A stretch of 8,469 bases of DNA from Lachnospiraceae bacterium UBA3772 (GCA_002371025.1 DFFQ01000176.1:1-8469), one strand, 5' to 3'; shown: positions 1 to 5,682, numbered from the stretch's first letter. Numbers and translations are program-made. The notes: generated by a model from the letters alone, not told the origin.

Positions 1-267
1 CAGTACAGAGTTGCTAAGCAGTCAGTTATGAGAGCTGAAGCTACAGCTTTCGCTGGCAGACGTGAGAAGAAGAGAGATTTCCGTTCACTCTGGATCGCTC
101 GTATCAATGCAGCAGCTAGACAGAATGATATTTCATACAGCGTACTTATGCATGGTCTTAAGGCAGCTAATGTTGATATCAACCGTAAGATGCTTGCTGA
201 GCTTGCAGTAAATGATGCTGAAGCTTTCGCTAAGCTTGTTGAAGTTGCTAAGTCAGCACTTAACTAA
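1..267 (+). CDS. rplT: Ribosomal protein L20, C-terminal part (5' end outside window)
   Basis: This is the last 88 residues of large-subunit ribosomal protein L20, a 23S rRNA-binding protein needed for 50S assembly. The frame is open from base 1 and stops with TAA at 265-267. Family-typical stretches are visible: [20 protein letters not shown] at the start, then a [14 protein letters not shown] stretch, [20 protein letters not shown], and the LAELAVND end. L20 is usually about 118 residues, so roughly 30 N-terminal residues lie to the left. An ATG at 28 lies inside the conserved domain and is not the start. In most bacteria rplT is the last gene of infC-rpmI-rplT, and the terminator directly downstream fits the end of that operon. 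All seven leucines here use CTT (six) or CTC (one). Confidence 0.97.
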   Translation, partial: QYRVAKQSVMRAEATAFAGRREKKRDFRSLWIARINAAARQNDISYSVLMHGLKAANVDINRKMLAELAVNDAEAFAKLVEVAKSALN

Positions 268-292
268 TTTTAGAAAAGACTTTGAAATTATG

Positions 293-319
293 ACCCAGGT
301 GTTTAGTGCCTGGGTTTTT
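293..319 (+). terminator. Intrinsic terminator of the rplT operon
   Basis: A perfect 7-bp stem, ACCCAGG (293-299) with CCTGGGT (309-315), has a 9-base loop and is followed by a run of T (315-319). It lies 26 bases after the rplT stop codon. Confidence 0.88.
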
Positions 320-356
320 AATTTATATATAAGTGGATTAAAAAATTTGTTTGTTT

Positions 357-386
357 TTGTGGGATGAGGTTCTTAAATGGTATGAT
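357..386 (+). promoter_or_regulatory. Possible distal extended -10 promoter upstream of tRNA-Leu
   Basis: TATGAT at 381-386 is preceded by TG at 378-379 with one base between, which is an extended -10 element. A weak -35-like TTGTGG lies at 357-362 with an 18-bp spacer. If used, it would start a transcript about 80 bases before the stronger promoter at 464-492. The evidence is sequence match only. Confidence 0.3.
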
Positions 387-424
387 GTGTGAGGCGGAAA
401 AACGCGTAAAATCAAGGGAAATTA

Positions 425-460
425 AGGACTTTAAAAAAAATAAAAATTTTTTTTAAAAAA
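425..460 (+). promoter_or_regulatory. A-tract/T-tract region, probable UP element or curved DNA
   Basis: Directly upstream of the tRNA -35 box lie an A run at 433-440, A5 at 442-446, T8 at 447-454 and A6 at 455-460. Such AT-only tracts next to a -35 box commonly act as UP elements that bind the RNA polymerase alpha C-terminal domain, or bend the DNA. This fits a strong stable-RNA promoter. The role is inferred from position and composition. Confidence 0.5.
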
Positions 461-463
461 GTG

Positions 464-492
464 TTGACACTAAGTACACACCGTGATAATAT
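464..492 (+). promoter_or_regulatory. Strong sigma-A type promoter for tRNA-Leu
   Basis: A perfect -35 box TTGACA (464-469) is followed by a 17-bp spacer and TAATAT (487-492). TG at 484-485 makes the -10 extended. An overlapping TATAAT lies at 490-495 but its spacing is poorer. Transcription should begin near 499, giving a leader of about 50 bases before the tRNA at 551. The downstream membrane-protein gene has no other visible promoter. Confidence 0.85.
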
Positions 493-550
493 AATACCTG
501 CGCTGAGGGAAACGGCAAACACGAAGAACACAGCGAACATAAGTAAATAT

Positions 551-634
551 GCGGGAATGCTGGAATTGGCAGACAGGCTAGACTAAGGATCTAGTGATGG
601 TTTCGTCGTGAGGGTTCAAGTCCCTTTTCCCGCA
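551..634 (+). tRNA. tRNA-Leu, anticodon AAG
   Basis: This is a complete class II tRNA. The 7-bp acceptor stem pairs 551-557 with 627-633, and A634 is the discriminator base. The D arm pairs CTG (560-562) with CAG (574-576) and has the GG pair at 568-569 in its loop. The anticodon stem CTAGA/TCTAG (578-582 with 590-594) closes a 7-base loop CTAAGGA, giving anticodon AAG at 585-587, after T584 and before G588. The long variable arm forms a 4-bp stem (596-599 with 604-607). The T arm has the TTCAAGT loop (615-621). CCA is not encoded, so it must be added after transcription. A34 implies inosine editing by a TadA-type deaminase so that CUU, and also CUC and CUA, can be read. The anticodon matches the heavy CTT use in neighbouring genes. 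Confidence 0.96.
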
Positions 635-644
635 CTGTACTTTA

Positions 645-682
645 AAAGGGATTGCATCATTGATGCGATCCCTTTATTTTTT
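645..682 (+). terminator. Long intrinsic terminator after tRNA-Leu
   Basis: A 14-bp stem with one G-U pair (645-658 with 662-675) and a 3-base loop is followed by a T run at 677-682. It ends only 14 bases before the start codon of the membrane-protein gene and immediately before that gene's ribosome binding site. It should stop most transcripts from the tRNA promoter, leaving the next gene dependent on readthrough or on a promoter I cannot see. Confidence 0.9.
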
Positions 683-696
683 GTAAAGGAGTAGTA

Positions 697-2382
697 ATGA
701 ATAATAAGCATAAGAAAAAAAACTATGATCGTTTTGAAGACTGGGATATAGGAAGCTATGCGGATTCGATGGCTGCGATTATAATTCCGGCCTGTTCATT
801 TATCTTTTCAAATAAATATTTTGATATTACAGCAACAAGGGCAGAGGTGTTTAAAAATGTATTGATTGGTCTCATCATATTTAAACTTGTGCTTACAATA
901 ATTGATTTATGTAATTATAAATATTATGGTGTGGAGAAACCTTGGTTATATAAAGAACGTTTCACGCCTGGATGGCCGGATTTCTGGGCACTGCTATTTT
1001 TAATAGCAAATATAGTATCCTGTGTGCTGTGTATAAGCCCAAATCTTGCTTTTTCAGGAGCTATGGGTAGAGGTATGGGGGCTGGTTTTATGATAGTTCT
1101 TTGCCTTACTGTTATTGTTGTAGGCAGAGATAGTTATGTCATGCCGGTTCATTTTATGACATTGACGATACTTTCAGCGGTTTCTGTTATAATGGCTATA
1201 CTTCAGCATTTTAAGTTTGATATTTTTTATCTTAGAAAAGATATAGCAAAAGGACAGGGAGAAAAGTTTATTTCTTTATTTGGAAATATGAATACTTATG
1301 GATCCTTCCTGGCGCTTTCAATTCCAATATTCTTTGCAATTTTTATTTTTTCAAAGCATCATTTGTGGATGAAGATATCTTCGGGGATAATGCTGTTTAT
1401 TATGGCTCTGGGGGTAATTCCTGCAAAGAGTGATAATGTTTATCTTGGAGTTGGGCTTGCTCTTGTAGTGCTTTTCTATATTTCTGTTTACTATAAGAAG
1501 ACGTTGGAGTTCCTTATAAGTGTTACGATTTTTACTGCGGGACTTTATGTGATGGCAGTGGTGAGCCGGGCGTATGGAGGAAGTAAGAAAGCCATCAATG
1601 GTATTGCAGGATTTGTTGAAAATCCTAAAATGATGCTTATCCTTCCTGTTATTATGATTTTGATAACTGGCGCAGTGCTGTTGTTTAAAAAACTGAATAA
1701 TAAGCTTTATAATAAGATTCAGTGTAAGAAGACACTCTGGATCATAACATTTTTGGGAATTGCATTTGTGGCGATAGTGATCTATATAGGTTCAAAGGGC
1801 AGCCACACTCAGATATTTAAATTTGATGATGACTGGGGAACTTACAGAGGCTTTATATGGAAGAGAAGCTGGAGGGCTTTCCTTGCTGGAACACCGCTTC
1901 AAAAAATCTTTGGATACGGAAATGATATGCTTCTTCCGGTAATGAAAGATATGTACTATGATGAGATGATCGCTCTTACTGGAAAGGTTTATGATAATGC
2001 ACATAATGAATTTCTTCAGTATCTTGTAACCCTGGGGATTTTTGGAGCAGTGTCATATGTGGGACTTGTGGTTTCAACATTCATTTATCTGATAAGACGG
2101 CTTCATAGGGACCCGGCTCTAATAGCTTTACTTGTTGGGATTATAGGTTATTTAGGCGCAGGTCTTGTATATCTTAATCAGCCTATTACAACACCATTCT
2201 TATTTATTATGATCGCTCTTGGTGTCGGTCACGAAAGACATGTTGGCTGGGTTAGAGAAGATGATGATTTTTTTAATTATGAAGTCGATGATGATGAAGA
2301 TGATGATGAAGACGATGAAGGCTATGAAGATGTAGTCTTTGAAGATGATGAAGTCGATGATGATGATGATGATGAAGAATGA
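697..2382 (+). CDS. O-antigen ligase/polymerase family (Wzy_C-like) membrane protein with acidic C-terminal tail
   Basis: A 561-residue polytopic membrane protein, with about 12-14 hydrophobic segments between residues 25 and 512. Wzy_C family signatures are visible: GNMNTYGSFLALSIPIF (196-212), the R384/W388/W392 region ending in FGYGND (405-410), and AHNEFLQYLVTLGIFG (435-450), whose His436-Asn437 matches the conserved catalytic-region His of WaaL-type ligases. The large loop 365-435 fits the usual extracytoplasmic loop. Family members join or polymerise lipid-linked glycans at the outer membrane face; in a Gram-positive-type cell the likely substrate is a capsule or teichoic-like polymer, but the sequence does not identify it. 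Residues 521-561 form an acidic tail, 30 of 41 being Asp or Glu, coded mostly by GAT and GAA. The ATG follows AAAGGAG (685-691) by five bases. Codons 7-9 contain a run of eight A. No glycosyltransferases or Wzx flippase lie nearby. The family call is firm; the specific substrate is unknown. Confidence 0.85.
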   Translation: MNNKHKKKNYDRFEDWDIGSYADSMAAIIIPACSFIFSNKYFDITATRAEVFKNVLIGLIIFKLVLTIIDLCNYKYYGVEKPWLYKERFTPGWPDFWALLFLIANIVSCVLCISPNLAFSGAMGRGMGAGFMIVLCLTVIVVGRDSYVMPVHFMTLTILSAVSVIMAILQHFKFDIFYLRKDIAKGQGEKFISLFGNMNTYGSFLALSIPIFFAIFIFSKHHLWMKISSGIMLFIMALGVIPAKSDNVYLGVGLALVVLFYISVYYKKTLEFLISVTIFTAGLYVMAVVSRAYGGSKKAINGIAGFVENPKMMLILPVIMILITGAVLLFKKLNNKLYNKIQCKKTLWIITFLGIAFVAIVIYIGSKGSHTQIFKFDDDWGTYRGFIWKRSWRAFLAGTPLQKIFGYGNDMLLPVMKDMYYDEMIALTGKVYDNAHNEFLQYLVTLGIFGAVSYVGLVVSTFIYLIRRLHRDPALIALLVGIIGYLGAGLVYLNQPITTPFLFIMIALGVGHERHVGWVREDDDFFNYEVDDDEDDDEDDEGYEDVVFEDDEVDDDDDDEE

Positions 2383-2422
2383 ATAAATATATAAAAAATG
2401 ACTATTAAATTTAAATCGTCAA

Positions 2423-2431
2423 TGTTATAAT
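2423..2431 (+). promoter_or_regulatory. Extended -10 promoter for tyrS
   Basis: TG (2423-2424), one base, then a perfect TATAAT (2426-2431) forms an extended -10 element. No good -35 box is present at the right distance; TATTAA at 2403-2408 is weak. Transcription would start near 2438, giving a leader of about 30 bases. That is far too short for a T-box, so tyrS transcribed from here has no T-box control. Confidence 0.65.
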
Positions 2432-2466
2432 GACCACTGAACTAAAAATATTAAAGGAGAAATAAT

Positions 2467-3693
2467 ATGGGAGTATATGAAGAGTTAGTCGAGAGAGGAC
2501 TTATAGCTCAGACAACTGATGAAGATGATATCAGAAATTTAATTAATTCAGGAAATGCAACATTTTATATAGGCTTTGATCCTACTGCAGATTCTCTTCA
2601 TGTTGGACATTTCATGGCACTCTGTCTTATGAAGAGACTTCAGATGGCAGGTAATAAGCCAATCGCTCTTGTGGGCGGTGGAACAGGTATGATAGGTGAT
2701 CCATCAGGTAGAACTGATTTAAGATCAATGATGACTATCGAACAGATTGATCATAACTGCGAATGTTTTAAGAAGCAGATGAGCCGCTTCATCGAGTTTG
2801 GTGAGGGTGAAGGTAAGGCTATGATGGTTAATAATGCTGACTGGCTTCGTGACCTTAATTTCCTTGATTTCATGAGAGATATCGGATCTTGCTTCTCTGT
2901 TAATGATATGCTTCGTGCAAGAGCTTACGTTAACAGAATGGAGAGAGGACTTACTTTCCTTGAGTTTTCATATATGCTTATGCAGGGCTATGATTTCTAC
3001 ATGCTCTATAATAAATATGGCTGTAACATGGAATTTGGTGGTGATGACCAGTGGTCAAATATGCTTGCTGGTACAGAACTTATCAGAAAGAAGCTTGGTA
3101 AAGATGCGTATGCCATGACAATCACACTTCTTACTAACTCAGAGGGTAAGAAGATGGGTAAGACAGCTAAGGGCGCTGTTTGGCTTGATGCTGAAAAGAC
3201 ATCACCATTTGAGTTCTACCAGTACTGGAGAAATGTCAGCGACGCAGATGTAATCAAGTTCATTAAGCTTCTTACATTTATTCCTCTTGATGAGATAAAG
3301 AAGATGGAAGAATGGAAGGATGAACAGCTTAACCGCGCTAAAGAAATTCTTGCATTTGAACTTACAAAGATGGTTCATGGTGAAGAAGAGGCGAAAAAAG
3401 CAGAAGCTGGAGCTAAGGCTTTCTTCGGAGCAGGAAATGCTGAGAATATGCCAATATTCGAACTTTCAGCTGATCTCTTTACAGATGATAAGATTGACTG
3501 CATTTCAGTTCTTACTGCTTCAAATCTTGTAAAAACAAGAAGTGAAGGAAGAAGAGCTATCGAGCAGGGCGGTGTGTCAGTGAACGGTAATAAGGTTACA
3601 GATGTAAAGGCTGAATTTACAAAGGCTGATTTTGCAGAAGAGTTCCTTATCCAGAGGGGTAAGAAGAACTTCCGTAAGATTGTTATAAAATAA
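2467..3693 (+). CDS. tyrS: Tyrosyl-tRNA synthetase
   Basis: A 408-residue cytoplasmic class I aminoacyl-tRNA synthetase that attaches tyrosine to tRNA-Tyr using ATP. The HIGH-type motif is HVGH (45-48), followed by the GGGTGMIGDPSGR segment (70-82). The tyrosine pocket is seen in YMLMQGYD (169-176; Tyr169, Gln173, Asp176) and GGDDQW (191-196). The class I KMSKS loop appears as KMGKT (229-233), where Gly replaces the usual first Ser. A C-terminal S4 RNA-binding domain covers about 343-405 (SNLVKTRSEGRRAIEQGG and SVNGNKV). The length is normal for a bacterial TyrRS. The ATG follows AAAGGAG (2453-2459) by seven bases. Leucine codons are 28 CTT, 3 CTC and 3 TTA by hand count, a bias suggesting high expression. 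It has its own promoter and terminator, so it is probably monocistronic. Confidence 0.97.
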   Translation: MGVYEELVERGLIAQTTDEDDIRNLINSGNATFYIGFDPTADSLHVGHFMALCLMKRLQMAGNKPIALVGGGTGMIGDPSGRTDLRSMMTIEQIDHNCECFKKQMSRFIEFGEGEGKAMMVNNADWLRDLNFLDFMRDIGSCFSVNDMLRARAYVNRMERGLTFLEFSYMLMQGYDFYMLYNKYGCNMEFGGDDQWSNMLAGTELIRKKLGKDAYAMTITLLTNSEGKKMGKTAKGAVWLDAEKTSPFEFYQYWRNVSDADVIKFIKLLTFIPLDEIKKMEEWKDEQLNRAKEILAFELTKMVHGEEEAKKAEAGAKAFFGAGNAENMPIFELSADLFTDDKIDCISVLTASNLVKTRSEGRRAIEQGGVSVNGNKVTDVKAEFTKADFAEEFLIQRGKKNFRKIVIK

Positions 3694-3702
3694 TTATGAA
3701 AG

Positions 3703-3734
3703 AATGTCCGGTGTGCACTGCCCGGACATTTTTT
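3703..3734 (+). terminator. Intrinsic terminator of tyrS
   Basis: A perfect 9-bp stem AATGTCCGG (3703-3711) with CCGGACATT (3722-3730) has a 10-base loop and is followed by a T run ending at 3734. It sits between convergent genes, and the minus-strand repressor stops at 3733-3735, directly beside it. On the minus strand the hairpin is followed by only a weak T-rich tail, so it mainly serves tyrS. Confidence 0.92.
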
Positions 3735-4026
3735 ATTTCATTTTTTTCAGAATGTCGATTTTTTTTCTGACCTTCTTTTTTCTAAATGCTATCTGCTCGT
3801 TTATATAATGTCTTGGTAAACATTGGTTTATATAATCCAATAAGCTTATGTTGTAGATATTAGAAAGAGCATGGATCAATTCTGGAGTTGGATGTTTTAC
3901 TCCCCTTTCTAGATTGCTGATTTCCTGCCTTTTTGTGTGTAGGAGATCTGCTAATTCTTCTTGAGTGATACAGTTAGATTCTCGAAGCGTTCTAAAAAGT
4001 GAGCCCCAGAATATTTTTGGATACAT
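3733..4026 (-). CDS. XRE-family helix-turn-helix DNA-binding protein
   Basis: A 97-residue small regulator. Residues about 8-65 form a Cro/C1-type helix-turn-helix: LFRTLRESNCITQEELADLL, then the recognition helix region HTKRQEISNLERGVKHPTPE, then a closing helix ALSNIYNISLLDYI. The last 17 or so residues are very basic (RKKKVRKKIDILKKMK), with no sensor, peptidase or oligomerisation domain visible. An in-frame TAA two codons before the ATG fixes the start at 4026. An AAAGGA sequence lies 14 bases upstream, a rather long spacing. It is divergent from thyA-dfr and shares with it a 144-base region carrying two palindromes, so it may control itself and thyA-dfr; that is inference. It could also be a stand-alone remnant of a mobile element, but no other such genes are present. 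Confidence 0.88.
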   Translation of the reverse strand: MYPKIFWGSLFRTLRESNCITQEELADLLHTKRQEISNLERGVKHPTPELIHALSNIYNISLLDYINQCLPRHYINEQIAFRKKKVRKKIDILKKMK

Positions 4027-4059
4027 ATTTTAATTATTGTTCCTTTCGCTTTTATATTT

Positions 4060-4085
4060 CGTTCGAACGCCATTTATGATATCAT
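4060..4085. promoter_or_regulatory. Two tandem 10-bp palindromes, candidate operator between the XRE gene and thyA
   Basis: CGTTCGAACG (4060-4069) and ATGATATCAT (4076-4085) are both perfect palindromes, with centres 16 bp apart. ATATCA (4079-4084) also pairs as an inverted repeat with TGATAT (4088-4093). They lie where a repressor encoded by the adjacent XRE gene would be expected to bind, between a minus-strand TATAAA (4051-4056) and a plus-strand extended -10 candidate (4088-4096). Binding itself is inferred. Confidence 0.45.
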
Positions 4086-4087
4086 AT

Positions 4088-4096
4088 TGATATTCT
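4088..4096 (+). promoter_or_regulatory. Weak candidate extended -10 promoter for thyA-dfr
   Basis: TG (4088-4089), one base, then TATTCT (4091-4096), which matches four of six consensus bases. There is no recognisable -35 box. If used, the leader before the GTG start of thyA would be about 68 bases, and the palindromes at 4060-4085 would overlap the -35 region. Confidence 0.3.
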
Positions 4097-4155
4097 AAAA
4101 GGGGTTTTTGCGTCTGAGTTGTATAGACTGTGTTCGAAAGAGTACCCTTGTTGTT

Positions 4156-4162
4156 AAGGAGG
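4156..4162 (+). promoter_or_regulatory. Ribosome binding site deciding the GTG start of thyA
   Basis: A full AAGGAGG lies eight bases before GTG 4171. The in-frame TTG at 4108 has no such site, and the residues between them have no counterpart in thymidylate synthases. Confidence 0.85.
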
Positions 4163-4170
4163 AAGAAGTT

Positions 4171-5001
4171 GTGAGTCTTGCGGATAATCTTTTTATCTCA
4201 ATGTGCCAGGATATAATTGAAAATGGAGTTAGTACAGAAGGTGAGAAAGTGCGCCCTAAATGGGAAGATGGCACATATGCATATACCATTAAAAAATTTG
4301 GTGTTGTAAACAGGTATGACCTGTCAAAGGAATTTCCTGCTATAACTTTAAGAAAAACATATATTAAATCTGCGGTTGATGAGCTTCTCTGGATCTGGCA
4401 GAAGAAGTCTAATAATATACATGATCTTAAGAGTCATGTATGGGATGAGTGGGCAGATGAAAATGGATCTATTGGTAAAGCTTATGGTTATCAGATGGGT
4501 AAAAAACACATTTATAAAGAGGGAGAATTTGATCAGGTAGACAGAGTCCTTTTTGATCTTAAGAATAATCCGTACTCAAGAAGAATTATGACAAATATGT
4601 ATGTGCATGAGGATCTTCACGAAATGAATCTTTATCCATGCGCATATGGCGTAACATTTAATGTAACAGGCGACAGGCTTAATGCTATACTTAATCAGCG
4701 TTCTCAGGATGTGCTTGCGGCAAATAACTGGAATGTAGTTCAGTACGCAGCCCTTGTTATGATGATGGCACAGGTTACAGGATTTAAGCCGGGAGAGTTG
4801 GTGCATGTTATTGCAGACGCTCATATTTATGACAGACATGTGGATATAATAAAAGAGCTTATTCAAAGGCCAACCTATCCGGCTCCAAAGGTTACATTGA
4901 ATCCTGAGATAAAGGACTTCTATCAGTTTACACCTGATGATTTCCTTGTGGAAGATTATGTAACAGGGCCACAGGTTAAAAATATACCAATCGCAGTTTA
5001 A
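4171..5001 (+). CDS. thyA: Thymidylate synthase (ThyA type)
   Basis: A 276-residue cytoplasmic enzyme that methylates dUMP to dTMP with methylenetetrahydrofolate, releasing dihydrofolate. Counting from the GTG start, the catalytic cysteine is Cys157 in LYPCAYG. Also present are QRSQD (176-180) for phosphate and dUMP binding, Asn188 in NNWNVVQYA, DAHIYDRH (216-223) with the dUMP-contacting His218 and Tyr220, the Trp pair in VWDEWAD (90-96), and Arg28 near the N-terminus. The length is close to the 264-279 usual for the family. The frame stays open upstream to a TTG at 4108, but the AAGGAGG before GTG 4171 and the family-like N-terminus SLADNLFISMCQDII support the shorter form. The next gene is dihydrofolate reductase, whose ribosome binding site overlaps this stop codon, so the two are almost certainly one operon. 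Confidence 0.96.
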   Translation: MSLADNLFISMCQDIIENGVSTEGEKVRPKWEDGTYAYTIKKFGVVNRYDLSKEFPAITLRKTYIKSAVDELLWIWQKKSNNIHDLKSHVWDEWADENGSIGKAYGYQMGKKHIYKEGEFDQVDRVLFDLKNNPYSRRIMTNMYVHEDLHEMNLYPCAYGVTFNVTGDRLNAILNQRSQDVLAANNWNVVQYAALVMMMAQVTGFKPGELVHVIADAHIYDRHVDIIKELIQRPTYPAPKVTLNPEIKDFYQFTPDDFLVEDYVTGPQVKNIPIAV

Positions 5002-5013
5002 GGAGGATGAGAC

Positions 5014-5535
5014 ATGATACTTATTGCATCAGCAGATAATAATTGGGGTATTGGAAACAAGGGAAGTCTTCTTGTGAGAATTTCTAATGACATGAAGAAC
5101 TTCAGACGTTTAACAACTGGAAATGTCATTGTGCTTGGAAGAAAGACACTTGAAACATTTCCTAATGGACTTCCTCTTGCACAGCGTACCAATATTATCC
5201 TTACTCACAATGAGGATTTTAAGGCTAAAGATGCTGTTATCGTTCATAATCTTAAAGAGCTTTTTAAAGAGCTTAGCTATTATAAGAAAGATGAGATATT
5301 TATCGTAGGCGGTGAGTCAGTTTATAACCTCCTTGCTCCATATTGTGATAAAGCAATAATCACAAAGATTGATTATAAATATCAGGCAGATGCTCATATT
5401 CCTAATTTTGATGAGCTTCCAAACTGGGAAATGGTTGAAGAATCTGAAGAAGAGACCTGCTTCGATATCATTTATACTTATAGAACTTATGTAAATCATA
5501 ATCCGCTTCCTATGGAAATCCAGCAGGGCGAGTAG
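5014..5535 (+). CDS. folA: Dihydrofolate reductase
   Basis: A 173-residue NADPH-dependent enzyme that reduces dihydrofolate to tetrahydrofolate, restoring the cofactor consumed by ThyA. The N-terminal strand and Met20-type loop read ILIASADNNWGIGNKGSLL (2-20). Asp26 in SNDMKNF is the counterpart of the catalytic Asp27 of E. coli. NADPH-binding GRKTLETF (42-49), Arg58 in AQRTNIILT (substrate carboxylate), VGGESVY (98-104) and Thr117 are all in the expected order. The usual LPW of the Met20 loop is LLV here; I recall similar forms in clostridial DHFRs, so activity is expected, but trimethoprim affinity cannot be judged. The ATG follows AAGGAGG (5000-5006), which overlaps the thyA TAA, by seven bases. 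No clear terminator follows, so readthrough into the next gene is possible. Confidence 0.95.
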   Translation: MILIASADNNWGIGNKGSLLVRISNDMKNFRRLTTGNVIVLGRKTLETFPNGLPLAQRTNIILTHNEDFKAKDAVIVHNLKELFKELSYYKKDEIFIVGGESVYNLLAPYCDKAIITKIDYKYQADAHIPNFDELPNWEMVEESEEETCFDIIYTYRTYVNHNPLPMEIQQGE

Positions 5536-5559
5536 AAGTTGATTTGGAAACTGAATAAT

Positions 5560-5600
5560 AATGCACAATTTCCCTTCGTGAAATACGCTAGAATGCACAA
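5560..5600. repeat. Direct repeat AATGCACAA, two copies
   Basis: AATGCACAA occurs at 5560-5568 and 5592-5600, exactly 32 bp apart, about three helical turns. A reverse-orientation core TGTGC lies at 5625-5629, next to the -10 box of the downstream gene. The arrangement suggests operator sites, but no binding protein is identified. Confidence 0.4.
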
Positions 5601-5607
5601 AAATAGT

Positions 5608-5635
5608 TTGATTTATAGCGCTGATGTGCTATAAT
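5608..5635 (+). promoter_or_regulatory. Promoter for the YbjQ-domain/TPR gene pair
   Basis: TTGATT (5608-5613, four of six consensus), a 16-bp spacer, and a perfect TATAAT (5630-5635), extended by TG at 5627-5628. Start of transcription is expected near 5642, giving a leader of about 40 bases. A 7-bp inverted repeat, TTATAGC (5613-5619) with GCTATAA (5628-5634), covers the -10 box and could serve as an operator. Confidence 0.72.
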
Positions 5636-5682
5636 TTTAAAGGGTATGTTATTTTTATGCAGGTTATGGAGGGGGTAAATCT

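Noticed and set aside
566..594. TTGGCA inside tRNA-Leu as a -35 box for the downstream membrane gene
   Set aside because: These bases are conserved D-loop and D-stem positions of the tRNA, and no acceptable -10 lies at the right distance.
2269..2382. GAT/GAA repeat as a CRISPR or minisatellite array
   Set aside because: It is in-frame coding sequence for the acidic tail, with no spacer-repeat structure.
4060..4069. CGTTCGAACG as a LexA (SOS) box
   Set aside because: The Firmicutes box is CGAAC, four bases, GTTCG. Here the half-sites are in the opposite order with no spacer, and no GAAC-N4-GTTC is present nearby.
4576..4866. 96-codon minus-strand open frame inside thyA
   Set aside because: It lies wholly within a well-supported enzyme gene on the other strand, and its translation has no recognisable domain. 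The same holds for the other antisense frames in tyrS, dfr, the YbjQ gene and the membrane-protein gene.
5568..5584. ATTTC/GAAAT inverted repeat after dfr as a terminator
   Set aside because: Only five AT-rich pairs and no T run follows.
5613..5638. TTATAGC/GCTATAA hairpin followed by TTTT as a terminator for thyA-dfr
   Set aside because: The stem is AT-rich, the T run is short, and its right arm is the -10 box of the next promoter, so a promoter or operator explains it better.
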